Numbered from the stretch's first letter, positions 13,101 to 19,991 are shown. The stretch is 21,427 bases of DNA from JBBTXL01 sp038062295 (GCA_038062295.1 JBBTXL010000055.1:1-21427), one strand, 5' to 3'. Notes: generated by a model from the letters alone, not told the origin. A program made the numbers and translations.

Positions 13101-13268
13101 AGGGCTTTGTCTTCCCGCTCGTGCGTCCGCTTGACGGGAGCAGGAGCGGGGAGGTACAAAACCTTTATGGTGAGCCTGTCGAACCATTACCCTTCGACAA
13201 GCTCAGGGTGCTCACAGTGATGGTAAAATTTCCATCGCTGGGAGCTTGTAAATTTTAATCACAGTGGC
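13100..13268 (+). repeat. structured intercistronic element, copy 2 (rplW-rplB)
   Basis: It fills the gap exactly from the rplW stop to the rplB start. Basal stem: AAGGGCTTTGT (13100-13110) with ACAAAACCTT (13156-13165). Its apical hairpin is CTTCCCGCTC (13111-13120) with GAGCGGGGAG, unrelated in sequence to copy 1. Middle module: TGAGCCTGTCGAA (13171-13183) with TTCGACAAGCTCA (13193-13205), identical to copy 1. 3' module: CACAGTGAT plus TAAAATTT (13213-13231) with AAATTTTA plus ATCACAGTG (13250-13266), one mismatch, ending 2 nt before the ATG. Confidence 0.93.
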
Positions 13269-14096
13269 ATGAAAAAGTTAAAGCCAACAACGCCGGGACA
13301 GCGCCAGAGGATCATCGCCGATTACTCGATGTTGACCAAGAAAGAACCGGAAAAAGCGCTGACATTCGGACGAAAGCGCAGGATGGGTCGTGCCGCCAAC
13401 GGCAGGATCACCGTGCGGCATAAAGGCGGCGGCAATAAACGACTCTATCGCGCGGTTGACTTCCGGCAGGATAAGCGCGATGTTCCGGCGCGCGTTGCTG
13501 CGCTTGAATACGATCCGAACCGTTCGGCTTTTTTGGCGCTGCTTTCGTACCGCGACGGTGATAAGCGCTATGTGCTTGCGACCAAGGATTGTGCGGTGGG
13601 GGCGACCGTTCTCACGGGGGAGCGCGCGCCGCTTGAGCCAGGGAACCGCATGGTGTTGATAAACATCCCTGTCGGATTTTTTGTGCATAGCGTTGAGTTG
13701 CAGCCCAACAAAGGCGCGCAGATCGCGCGGTCCGCGGGTTCATCGGTGAAGGTGATGGCTCATGAAGGGAAATATACTCACCTTGCCATGCCATCGGGCG
13801 AAGTGCGGAAAGTACTTTCTTCGTGTTATGCGACCATCGGCGTGCTTTCGAATTCGGAACATAATTTAGTCAACTTCGGCAAGGCGGGGAAATCGCGATG
13901 GCTTGGTATTCGTCCGACGGTGCGCGGTACCGCGATGAATCCGGTGGATCATCCGCATGGCGGCGGCGAAGGCGTGCAGCCGATCGGATTGCCGTATCCG
14001 AAAACGCCGTGGGGCAAGCATGCGCTCGGAAAAAAGACACGGAAGAAAAAGCATCCCACCAATAGATTTATCGTACAACGAAGAAAGAAAAAATAA
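13269..14096 (+). CDS. rplB: 50S ribosomal protein L2
   Basis: uL2, essential for subunit association and peptidyl transferase assembly, 275 residues, full length. Hallmarks are GRITVRHKGGGNKR (45-58), the SH3-like core with ALEYDPNRSA, and NPVDHPHGGGEG (224-235), which contains the invariant histidine region. It ends in a lysine/arginine-rich tail (FIVQRRKKK). The start is fixed by the end of repeat copy 2, two bases downstream of the predicted stem. There is no classical Shine-Dalgarno near the ATG. rpsS follows after 5 nt. Confidence 0.98.
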   Translation: MKKLKPTTPGQRQRIIADYSMLTKKEPEKALTFGRKRRMGRAANGRITVRHKGGGNKRLYRAVDFRQDKRDVPARVAALEYDPNRSAFLALLSYRDGDKRYVLATKDCAVGATVLTGERAPLEPGNRMVLINIPVGFFVHSVELQPNKGAQIARSAGSSVKVMAHEGKYTHLAMPSGEVRKVLSSCYATIGVLSNSEHNLVNFGKAGKSRWLGIRPTVRGTAMNPVDHPHGGGEGVQPIGLPYPKTPWGKHALGKKTRKKKHPTNRFIVQRRKKK

Positions 14097-14101
14097 TTTT
14101 T

Positions 14102-14425
14102 ATGTCACGCAGCGCAAAAAAAGGTCCGTATGTGAACGAGCGGTTGTTGGAAAAGATAGCCAAAGCAACCCCAGGACAAACCATTAAAACATGGGCGCGT
14201 TCGTCCATGATCGCTCCGGAGATGATCGGGTTTACATTTGCGGTTCATAACGGGAAGGCCCACATTCCCGTTTTCATCACCGAGGACATGGTCGGGCATC
14301 GATTGGGGGAATTCTCGCCGACGCGCAAGTTTACGCGCCATGGCGGCAAGATGCAAAAGGAACTGGAAGCGCAAAGCGCGGGCACCGGAGCCGCAGCGCC
14401 CGCCGCCGCTCCCGAAAAGAAATAA
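14102..14425 (+). CDS. rpsS: 30S ribosomal protein S19 with a short C-terminal tail
   Basis: uS19 of the 30S head, 107 residues against about 90 usually. The core has MSRSAKKGPYVNERLL, TWARSSMIAPEMIGFT, VHNGKAHIPVFITEDMVGH and GEFSPTRKFTRHGG, all standard. After the core comes a tail of about 20 residues rich in Ala, Pro and Gly that ends in EKK and is probably disordered. The ATG at 14102 is preceded only by AATTTTT, without a ribosome site. rplV follows after 12 nt. Confidence 0.97.
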   Translation: MSRSAKKGPYVNERLLEKIAKATPGQTIKTWARSSMIAPEMIGFTFAVHNGKAHIPVFITEDMVGHRLGEFSPTRKFTRHGGKMQKELEAQSAGTGAAAPAAAPEKK

Positions 14426-14437
14426 ACTGCACGAGCT

Positions 14438-14995
14438 ATGGACATTACCGCCCATCTGAATAACCTGCGTATCTCACCGCGAAAAGTGCGGTTGGTTGCC
14501 GACATGATACGCGGCATTTCCGTTCCTGCGGCGCGCGCGCAGCTTTCTTTTTTACCCAAACGCTCGGCGCTGCCTATTTTGAAACTGCTGAACTCCGCTG
14601 CGGCGAACGCGCAGCATAACGCACAGCTCAACCCCGACACGCTGTATGTCGCGCGTATTTTTGTGAACGAGGGCGTGACACTCAAGCGCGGCATGCCAAA
14701 ATCGCACGGCAGGGTGTTCGGCATTAAGAAGCGGTCGTCCCATATTTCCTTGACGTTGTCGGAAAAAGGCGGTACGAAGAGCGTGTCGTCTCTGAAAGAA
14801 AAACGCGTGCTGTCGCGCGACACGCTCTCGTTGGCGCAGGAGGCTTCCGCACCGGAAAAGAAAAAAAATGAAACTGCTGTAAAAGGCGTTTCTGACGGAT
14901 CGGCAGCGCCACAAGAAAAATTTGCGTCCGGCGCAAAAAAACGCCTCACAGGCCTTGCGCGTCGCGCATTTACCAAACACTCAGAAAAACCCTAA
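14438..14995 (+). CDS. rplV: 50S ribosomal protein L22 with long C-terminal extension
   Basis: uL22, whose beta hairpin lines the exit tunnel, 185 residues against about 110 usually. The core spans residues 1-109: LRISPRKVRLVADMIRG (10-26), LKLLNSAAANAQHN (48-61), GVTLKRGMPKSHGR (79-92, with the tunnel hairpin tip) and SSHISLTLSEK at the end. Residues 110-185 are a Lys/Ser/Ala-rich tail without recognisable fold, containing EKKKNETAVKG and ending in basic KKRLTGLARRAF. It probably wraps on rRNA or is disordered on the ribosome surface. Start at 14438 follows rpsS by 12 nt. The stop lies in a small AACCC/GGGTT hairpin before rpsC. Confidence 0.95.
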   Translation: MDITAHLNNLRISPRKVRLVADMIRGISVPAARAQLSFLPKRSALPILKLLNSAAANAQHNAQLNPDTLYVARIFVNEGVTLKRGMPKSHGRVFGIKKRSSHISLTLSEKGGTKSVSSLKEKRVLSRDTLSLAQEASAPEKKKNETAVKGVSDGSAAPQEKFASGAKKRLTGLARRAFTKHSEKP

Positions 14996-15025
14996 GGGGT
15001 TCTAAACTATAGATCACAAGATTGT

Positions 15026-15703
15026 ATGGGAAGCAAAGTAAATCCATTTTCATATCGGCTTGGCGTTATCGAGGACTGGCGGTCCCGGTGGTTCAATCCC
15101 AAGCAGTACCGCGCTACACTCCGCGAGGATTATTTGCTGCGTCGGTTCTTGACCGAAAAATTTAGGAAGCAGGGCCTTGAAAAGGTAGAAATAGAGCGTT
15201 CCGCAAACAAACTGAAAGTTCTCATTTTTACGTCGCGACCCGGCTTGATCATTGGGAAAGGAGGCGGCGGCATTGAGGCGTTACAGGAGGAGATCAAGAG
15301 AAAATACCAGCAAGTAAAGACCGACAAAAAAGCGAGGGTTGAAATAAAGATCCAGATAGAAGAGGTCACAAAACCCGAAACGCACGCGCAGATCGTTGCG
15401 CAGCAGGTTGCCGACCAGATCGAAAAGCGCATGCCGTTCCGGCGTATCATGAAGCAGACATTGGAAAAGGTGATGCAGAACAAAGAAGTTGCGGGGGTCA
15501 AGGTGCGGCTGGCCGGGCGCCTGAACGGTTCCGAAATGTCCCGGGTGGAGTGGCTCGGCAAGGGCAGAATGCCGCTTGCCACCATTCGCGCAAAAGTAGA
15601 TTTCGCGATGGCAAATGCATACTGTACCTACGGTGTGATCGGCGTGAAAGTGTGGATCTATAAAGGGGAAGTGTTCAACACAAAAACCGAACATAAACAT
15701 TAG
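15026..15703 (+). CDS. rpsC: 30S ribosomal protein S3
   Basis: uS3, part of the mRNA entry tunnel and helicase of the 30S, 225 residues. It starts MGSKVNPFSYRLG and has the KH-domain GxxG loop as RPGLIIGKGG (71-80). The C-terminal domain shows VKVRLAGRLNGSEMSR and the basic IRAKVDFAMANAYCTYGVIGVKVW. Length is standard for bacteria. The ATG at 15026 lies 30 nt after rplV, and no Shine-Dalgarno is evident. rplP follows after only 2 nt (TAG GC ATG), consistent with the tight S3-L16-L29 order. Confidence 0.98.
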   Translation: MGSKVNPFSYRLGVIEDWRSRWFNPKQYRATLREDYLLRRFLTEKFRKQGLEKVEIERSANKLKVLIFTSRPGLIIGKGGGGIEALQEEIKRKYQQVKTDKKARVEIKIQIEEVTKPETHAQIVAQQVADQIEKRMPFRRIMKQTLEKVMQNKEVAGVKVRLAGRLNGSEMSRVEWLGKGRMPLATIRAKVDFAMANAYCTYGVIGVKVWIYKGEVFNTKTEHKH

Positions 15704-15705
15704 GC

Positions 15706-16119
15706 ATGCTGTTACCCAAAAAAGTAAAACATCGGAAATGGCAGAAAGGACGACGGCGTTTTGTCGGCATAGAAACGCGCGGTACGAGTTTGAGTTTCGG
15801 CAATTTCGGCCTGCAGGCAAAGACGCGGGCGTGGCTGACATCGCGCCAGATCGAATCGGCGCGGCGCGCGATGACACGGTACGTGCAGCGCTCGGGTAAA
15901 ATATGGATCCGTATTTTTCCGGATAAGCCGGTCACAAAAAAAGGCCAGGAAGTCCCCATGGGCGGAGGTAAGGGAGCTGTGGATCACTATGTGGTGGCCG
16001 TAAAGCCCGGCAGGGTGCTGTTTGAGATGGACGGCATTCCGGAGACTACCGCCCGGGAAGCCTTGCGCCGCGCAGCGGACAAGCTTCCGCTGACGGCAAA
16101 GTTTGTGAAGCGGGACTAA
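15706..16119 (+). CDS. rplP: 50S ribosomal protein L16
   Basis: uL16, which contacts the A- and P-site tRNAs on the large subunit, 137 residues. Hallmarks are LLPKKVKHRKWQKGRRR at the start, FGLQAKTRAWLTSRQIESARRA, IRIFPDKPVTKK, and MGGGKGAVDHYVVAVKPGR, whose Gly-rich loop reaches the decoding-tRNA elbow. Length and order are standard. It starts 2 nt after rpsC, probably by re-initiation, and ends 9 nt before rpmC. Confidence 0.98.
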   Translation: MLLPKKVKHRKWQKGRRRFVGIETRGTSLSFGNFGLQAKTRAWLTSRQIESARRAMTRYVQRSGKIWIRIFPDKPVTKKGQEVPMGGGKGAVDHYVVAVKPGRVLFEMDGIPETTAREALRRAADKLPLTAKFVKRD

Positions 16120-16128
16120 CCTATAGTT

Positions 16129-16311
16129 ATGAAAGCACAGCAGTGGAGAACAAAATCACCAAAGGAGCTCGGAGACGAGCTGACACGCGCCGCCCAAAAG
16201 CTTCGCCAGCTTCGGTTTGAGGCATCATTCAACAAGCTGAAAAATATGAATGAAATCGGGCAGACCAAACGAGATATCGCGCGCATCAAGACTTTACTAA
16301 AGGAAAAATAA
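16129..16311 (+). CDS. rpmC: 50S ribosomal protein L29
   Basis: uL29, a small two-helix protein near the tunnel exit beside L23, 60 residues, of normal length. It shows the helical pattern of the family: KSPKELGDELTRAAQKLRQLRFEASFNKLKN and the second helix ending RDIARIKTLLKEK is intact in the GQTKRDIARIKTL region (each stretch read from the sequence). The ATG at 16129 lies 9 nt after rplP. Its 3' end contains AAAGGA, which may serve as ribosome site for a GTG start of rpsQ directly after its stop. Confidence 0.95.
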   Translation: MKAQQWRTKSPKELGDELTRAAQKLRQLRFEASFNKLKNMNEIGQTKRDIARIKTLLKEK

Positions 16312-16332
16312 GTGCTACCATTGTTGTTTCAC

Positions 16333-16581
16333 ATGACCACGCCAACAGCACACAAAAGAACATTGCAGGGGACCGTTGTCTCGGACAAAATGGTGAAAAC
16401 CGCTGTCGTTGCCGTTTCGCGTCTGGTGGAACATCCGTTGTACCGGAAACATCGAAAAGTAACGAAGCGCTACAAGGCGCACAACGAGAACAACACATAC
16501 AAAGTGGGAGATACGGTTATCATTGAAGAAACGCGGCCGCTTTCGAGAGGAAAGCGCTGGAACATCGTGCAAAAAGTATGA
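16333..16581 (+). CDS. rpsQ: 30S ribosomal protein S17
   Basis: uS17, a primary 16S rRNA binder with an OB fold, 82 residues from the ATG at 16333. Hallmarks are RTLQGTVVSDKMVKTAVVAV, HPLYRKHRKVTKRYKAHNEN and GDTVIIEETRPLSRGKRW. An alternative GTG at 16312, immediately after the rpmC stop, has AAAGGA 7 nt upstream and would add LPLLFH at the N-terminus; those residues look foreign to the family, so I prefer the ATG, with moderate confidence. Its stop overlaps the rplN start by 4 nt (ATGA), implying coupled translation. Confidence 0.95.
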   Translation: MTTPTAHKRTLQGTVVSDKMVKTAVVAVSRLVEHPLYRKHRKVTKRYKAHNENNTYKVGDTVIIEETRPLSRGKRWNIVQKV

Positions 16582-16943
16582 TCCAGCCGCGCACCATGCT
16601 GAAAGTTGCTGATAACAGCGGCGCAAAGATCGTCCAGTGTTTTAAGGTTTTGGGGGGAACGCGCCGCCGATATGCGCGTATCGGTGATATCATTGTCGGC
16701 ACCGTAAAAGTTGCTGAGCCGCGCAAAGCTGTTAAGAAATCCGATGTGGTCAGGGCGGTGGTGGTGCGCCAGCGCAAGCCGTTCCGTCGGTTTGACGGTT
16801 CCTATGTGAAGTTCGACGAGAATGCCGTCGTTATTGTGGATGGGCAGGAACCGAAGGGCGGGAGAATTTTCGGTCCTATCCCGCGCGAATTAAAAGAGAA
16901 AGGTTTTGCAAAGCTTGTTTCTTTAGCTCCGGAAGTCGTATGA
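16578..16943 (+). CDS. rplN: 50S ribosomal protein L14
   Basis: uL14, at the subunit interface where silencing factor RsfS binds, 121 residues, standard length. It starts MIQPRTMLKVADNSGAK and shows VKKSDVVRAVVVRQRK and the terminal RIFGPIPRELKEKGFAKLVS. Both ends overlap neighbours by 4 nt: its ATG with the rpsQ stop and its TGA with the rplX start, a run of three translationally coupled genes. The end reads SLAPEVV, as in most bacteria. Confidence 0.98.
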   Translation: MIQPRTMLKVADNSGAKIVQCFKVLGGTRRRYARIGDIIVGTVKVAEPRKAVKKSDVVRAVVVRQRKPFRRFDGSYVKFDENAVVIVDGQEPKGGRIFGPIPRELKEKGFAKLVSLAPEVV

Positions 16944-17248
16944 AAATAAAAAAAGATGACAATGTGGTGGTGATCACAGGAAAAGACAGGGGCAAGACCG
17001 GCAAGGTACTGCAGGTGTTGCCGCGCGCAGAGAAGGTGGTTGTGCAGGCGCTCAACATGCGTACGCTTCACCGGCGTCCGCGGCGCCAGGGAGAAAAGGG
17101 ACAAACGCTTTCCAAAGAATCGCCGCTTGCCGCTTCAAATGTTATGCTGGTATGCGGTAAGTGTGCCCGTCCGACGCGCGTGGGATACCGCGTTGACGAG
17201 AGCGGTAAAAAATCAAGGATCTGCAAAAGGTGCGGAACGATCGCATAA
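16940..17248 (+). CDS. rplX: 50S ribosomal protein L24, four-cysteine form
   Basis: uL24, an assembly initiator of the large subunit, 102 residues. The KOW motif is VVVITGKDRGKTGKVLQV (8-25). The C-terminal half holds VCGKCARPTR (Cys72, Cys75) and ICKRCG (Cys95, Cys98), a probable zinc ribbon found in many but not all bacterial L24 proteins. ATG at 16940 overlaps the rplN stop. With L28 and S14 also in cysteine-bearing form, this ribosome appears to keep the zinc-containing variants. rplE follows after 10 nt. Confidence 0.97.
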   Translation: MKIKKDDNVVVITGKDRGKTGKVLQVLPRAEKVVVQALNMRTLHRRPRRQGEKGQTLSKESPLAASNVMLVCGKCARPTRVGYRVDESGKKSRICKRCGTIA

Positions 17249-17258
17249 CACCTGTGAT

Positions 17259-17801
17259 ATGAATCGACTGAAGCAAAAATATATAAAAGAAGTATTACCG
17301 GCCATGAAAAAGGAGTTGGGATACAAGCACGACGCTGCGGTGCCAAAGATCAGAAAGGTCGTGCTGAACTCGGGTGTGGGTAGGATCGTAAAGGATGAAA
17401 AAGCCGTGGAGGCGGTCGCACATGCCCTGTCGCTCATCGCCGGGCAGCATGCGGTGTTGACCAAAGCAAAAAAATCCATTGCATCGTTCAAGACACGCCA
17501 GGGGATGCCGATCGGTGTCATGGTATGTTTGCGCGGCGACCGCATGTACCATTTCATGGACCGTCTGGTCTCCGTTGCTCTTCCGCGCACGAAAGACTTT
17601 CATGGCATTGATGCCAGATGTATCGACGACAACGGAAATTTGACGATGGGGATCCGGGAGAGCATCGTGTTCCCCGAGGTGAGCTATGAAAAGGCCGGGC
17701 AGATCTTCGGATTTCAGGCAACATTCGTCACGAATTGCGGAAAGAAAGCCAGCGCGGAACAACTGTTCCGTTTGATGGGATTTCCGTTAAAAAAGAAATA
17801 A
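17259..17801 (+). CDS. rplE: 50S ribosomal protein L5
   Basis: uL5, which binds 5S rRNA and contacts P-site tRNA, 180 residues, standard length. Hallmarks are IRKVVLNSGVGR (31-42), AKKSIASFKTRQGMPIGVMV, LPRTKDFHGID and NLTMGIRESIVFPEVSYE. The start ATG at 17259 lies 10 nt after rplX; longer in-frame starts would lie inside rplX and are rejected. Its TAA stop overlaps the first bases of repeat copy 3, so rplE and rpsZ, usually almost adjacent, are separated here by 160 nt. Confidence 0.97.
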   Translation: MNRLKQKYIKEVLPAMKKELGYKHDAAVPKIRKVVLNSGVGRIVKDEKAVEAVAHALSLIAGQHAVLTKAKKSIASFKTRQGMPIGVMVCLRGDRMYHFMDRLVSVALPRTKDFHGIDARCIDDNGNLTMGIRESIVFPEVSYEKAGQIFGFQATFVTNCGKKASAEQLFRLMGFPLKKK

Positions 17802-17961
17802 GGGCTTTGTCGTACCGCAGTGTGTCCGTTTGACGGACATAGTGCGGTGAGGTACAAAACCTTACCCCCTCCTTGTGCGCGTCCGCGCGAAAAGAAGGGG
17901 GTGCTCACTATGATGGTAAAATTTCCATCGCTGGGAGCTCGTAAATTTTAATCACAGTGGC
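17800..17961 (+). repeat. structured intercistronic element, copy 3 (rplE-rpsZ), with a replaced middle module
   Basis: It fills the gap from the rplE stop to the rpsZ start. Basal stem: AAGGGCTTTGT (17800-17810) with ACAAAACCTT (17854-17863). Apical hairpin: ACCGCA with TGCGGT, capped by GTCCGTTTGACGGAC (17824-17838). The TGAGCC...GCTCA module of copies 1 and 2 is missing, replaced by ACCCCCTCCTT (17864-17874) with AAGAAGGGGGT (17892-17902). The 3' module is conserved: CACTATGAT plus TAAAATTT (17906-17924) with AAATTTTA plus ATCACAGTG (17943-17959), one mismatch, ending 2 nt before the ATG. Confidence 0.92.
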
Positions 17962-18147
17962 ATGGCAAAAACATCAACCATTGCACGATCGAAGAAAAAA
18001 CCGAAGTTCTCCACACGGAAGGTAAACCGTTGTTTCCGGTGCGGCCGCTCGCGCGGATACCTGGGCGCATTTGACCTGTGCAGAATTTGTTTTCGGGAGA
18101 TGGCGACGCGGGGGGAGATTCCCGGCGTGAAGCGCTCAAGCTGGTAG
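17962..18147 (+). CDS. rpsZ: 30S ribosomal protein S14, type Z (zinc-binding)
   Basis: uS14 of the 30S head, the short zinc form, 61 residues. The zinc ligands are Cys24, Cys27 (CFRC) and Cys40, Cys43 (CRIC); the C-terminus GVKRSSW is the family end. The longer zinc-free paralogue RpsN is not in the window. The start is set by the end of repeat copy 3, two bases beyond its predicted stem. There is no ordinary ribosome site by the ATG. rpsH follows after 12 nt. Confidence 0.97.
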   Translation: MAKTSTIARSKKKPKFSTRKVNRCFRCGRSRGYLGAFDLCRICFREMATRGEIPGVKRSSW

Positions 18148-18159
18148 CATCATATTATT

Positions 18160-18549
18160 ATGGATCCTATTGCAGACATGTTGACGCGTTTGCGGAATGC
18201 CATTGCGGTGCATCATGACACCGTGCTGGTTCCGCATTCCAAGATAAAGACCGAGATCCTGCGGATCCTGAAGCGCACGGATTTTATCGAGCGCTTTGAA
18301 CGCAAAGGAAAAAAGGTGCGTAAAAGCATCGTGGTGACGCTGCGGTATGAAAGCGACGGCGCGCCCGCTATCACGGGACTCAAACGAATTTCTACGCCGG
18401 GGCGGAGGGTGTATCGCGCCGCGGATAAGGTGCATCCGGTTCGGCAGGGGTTCGGCATGATGATCCTGTCTACGCCGGCAGGCCTTTTGACCGACAAGGA
18501 AGCGCGGAAACAGCATATTGGCGGGGAAGTGATCTGTACTATTTGGTAA
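18160..18549 (+). CDS. rpsH: 30S ribosomal protein S8
   Basis: uS8, a primary 16S rRNA binder, 129 residues, standard length. It begins MDPIADMLTRLRNAIAVHHD and ends with the family block STPAGLLTDKEARKQHIGGE followed by VICTIW. In E. coli S8 represses the spc operon through an rplE-proximal mRNA site; repeat copy 3 lies in the corresponding place before rpsZ, but I see no S8 rRNA-mimic that I could defend. Start at 18160 is 12 nt after rpsZ. rplF follows after 4 nt. Confidence 0.97.
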   Translation: MDPIADMLTRLRNAIAVHHDTVLVPHSKIKTEILRILKRTDFIERFERKGKKVRKSIVVTLRYESDGAPAITGLKRISTPGRRVYRAADKVHPVRQGFGMMILSTPAGLLTDKEARKQHIGGEVICTIW

Positions 18550-18553
18550 CCCT

Positions 18554-19090
18554 ATGAGTCGTCTTGAACAAAATCCTGTTGTGTTACCCGAAAAAACGGA
18601 ACTGACGTTCCTGGACGGTTCCGTGGTCGTGAAAGGCCCCAAAGGGACGCTTTCGATCCGGAAACACCGCGACGTAGAGGTGGCGCTTGAAGACCGGACG
18701 GTGCGCATCCGGCCGGCGCATGACAAGACGGAAAAAGCGCTCCTCGGTTTGACAAAAGCGCTTGTGGCCAATATGGTTGAAGGGGTCAATCGCGGATTTT
18801 CAAAGACGATGGAATTGGAAGGGATCGGATACAAGGTCGCGCTCGCGGGGAATAAGCTCGTGATGGCGCTCGGTTTTTCGCATCCGGTGGAATTCCCGGC
18901 GCCGGACGGTATTGTATTCCAAGTCGAAAAGAACGTTATTACAATTTCCGGCGTTGACAAAGCGCTGGTCGGACAGACGGCGGCAAATTTGAGAAAGCTT
19001 AAGAAACCGGAACCATACAAAGGGAAGGGAATCCGTTATCAGGGTGAAGTGGTCCGGCGTAAGGAAGGAAAGAAAGCGGGAAGCGTCTAA
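18554..19090 (+). CDS. rplF: 50S ribosomal protein L6
   Basis: uL6, near the factor-binding site of the large subunit, 178 residues, standard length. It has two related alpha/beta domains: the first with VVVKGPKGTLSI and the second with MELEGIGYKVALAGNKLVMALG, FSHPVEFPAPDGI, and the C-terminal signature KPEPYKGKGIRYQGEVVRRK. Start at 18554 lies 4 nt after rpsH. rplR follows after 16 nt. No anomaly was seen. Confidence 0.98.
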   Translation: MSRLEQNPVVLPEKTELTFLDGSVVVKGPKGTLSIRKHRDVEVALEDRTVRIRPAHDKTEKALLGLTKALVANMVEGVNRGFSKTMELEGIGYKVALAGNKLVMALGFSHPVEFPAPDGIVFQVEKNVITISGVDKALVGQTAANLRKLKKPEPYKGKGIRYQGEVVRRKEGKKAGSV

Positions 19091-19106
19091 AATTTACGAA
19101 GCTACC

Positions 19107-19445
19107 ATGAACAGAGCAACCATCCACAAACGAATTCGGGCAAAAGTGAAAGGCACGGCAGTATGCCCGCGTTTGTGCGTGTTCCGTTCCAATGTGCATG
19201 TATATGCGCAGCTTATCGATGACGATGCGGCGGTAACGTTGTGTGCGGCATCCGACCGTGATGTGAGCGTGAAAGGGAAAAAACATACAAAAGCGGAGCT
19301 CGCACGGCTGGTGGGAATGGAGATCGCCAAGCGCGCGAGCAAAAAAGGCATCACGCGGGTCGTGTTTGACCGCGGCGGGTTCCAGTATCACGGCAGGGTC
19401 AAGCAGGTTGCCGAAGGAGCGCGGGAAGGAAAACTTTCACTGTAA
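19107..19445 (+). CDS. rplR: 50S ribosomal protein L18
   Basis: uL18, which carries 5S rRNA into the large subunit with L5, 112 residues, standard length. It shows RIRAKVKGTAVCPRLCVFRS, VYAQLIDDDAAVTLCAAS and RVVFDRGGFQYHGRVKQVAE with the end GAREGKLSL. The ATG at 19107 is used because the longer in-frame start lies in rplF. There is no ribosome site. rpsE follows after 9 nt. Confidence 0.97.
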   Translation: MNRATIHKRIRAKVKGTAVCPRLCVFRSNVHVYAQLIDDDAAVTLCAASDRDVSVKGKKHTKAELARLVGMEIAKRASKKGITRVVFDRGGFQYHGRVKQVAEGAREGKLSL

Positions 19446-19454
19446 TAACATACC

Positions 19455-19991
19455 ATGGCTTTGAAACGACCAGAACGAATACCCAGACAGAAACCGGAGT
19501 ACGACCAGAAAGTGCTTGACATGCGGCGCGTGGCGCGCGTCATGGCGGGCGGTCGCCGGTTCAGTTTCCGGGTCACCGTGGTAATCGGGAACCGGAAAGG
19601 AAAGGTTGGCATGGGAACCGCGAAAGGACAGGATATGACCCTTGCGGTGGAAAAAGCCGTCCGTCAGGCGAAAAAGCGCATGATCACGGTTCCCTTACGG
19701 CAGGGCACTATTCCGCATGAAGTGTTCGCAAAGTTCAAAAGCGGAAAAGTATTTCTGAAGCCGACCAAGCCGGGAAGCGGTGTGATCGCCGGCGGCGCGG
19801 TACGGGTCGTGTGCGATTTTGCGGGCATTACCCATATTGTCGGAAAGATCATGGGGAAAAGTTCGAACCAGATCAACAACGCCATCGCGACACTCACGGC
19901 GCTCGGGCAGCTCAAGCGAACCCCGGCTTCTCGCGGCGCTCCGGTTCCCCAGCCGGCGCAGCAGGAACCGGAAGTTCCGCAAAAGAAATAA
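19455..19991 (+). CDS. rpsE: 30S ribosomal protein S5
   Basis: uS5, which affects decoding fidelity and the mRNA entry channel, 178 residues. The double-stranded-RNA-binding-like N-domain has VARVMAGGRRFSFRVTVVIG and NRKGKVGMGTAKGQD. The C-domain has VPLRQGTIPHEV, GSGVIAGGAVRVVCDFAGI and KSSNQINNAIATL. The last 25 residues are a Pro/Gln/Glu-rich tail that is probably disordered. rplO starts 5 nt after its stop; the rpmD (L30) gene normally found at this point is absent. Confidence 0.98.
   Translation: MALKRPERIPRQKPEYDQKVLDMRRVARVMAGGRRFSFRVTVVIGNRKGKVGMGTAKGQDMTLAVEKAVRQAKKRMITVPLRQGTIPHEVFAKFKSGKVFLKPTKPGSGVIAGGAVRVVCDFAGITHIVGKIMGKSSNQINNAIATLTALGQLKRTPASRGAPVPQPAQQEPEVPQKK

Noticed and set aside
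14988..15005. Small AACCC/GGGTT hairpin after rplV as a terminator
   Set aside because: Only 5 bp with no T-run, and it lies inside an operon; too weak to call.
16312..16332. GTG start for rpsQ immediately after the rpmC stop
   Set aside because: It has a fair ribosome site, but the added LPLLFH residues do not resemble S17; kept only as an alternative.
10794..17961. CRISPR array
   Set aside because: The three repeat units are about 165 bp, kilobases apart and separated by ribosomal genes; there are no short spacers or cas genes.
18136..19020. 294-codon minus-strand open frame opposite rpsH and rplF
   Set aside because: It is fully antisense to two certain ribosomal genes; composition is that of a shadow frame and there is no promoter or ribosome site.
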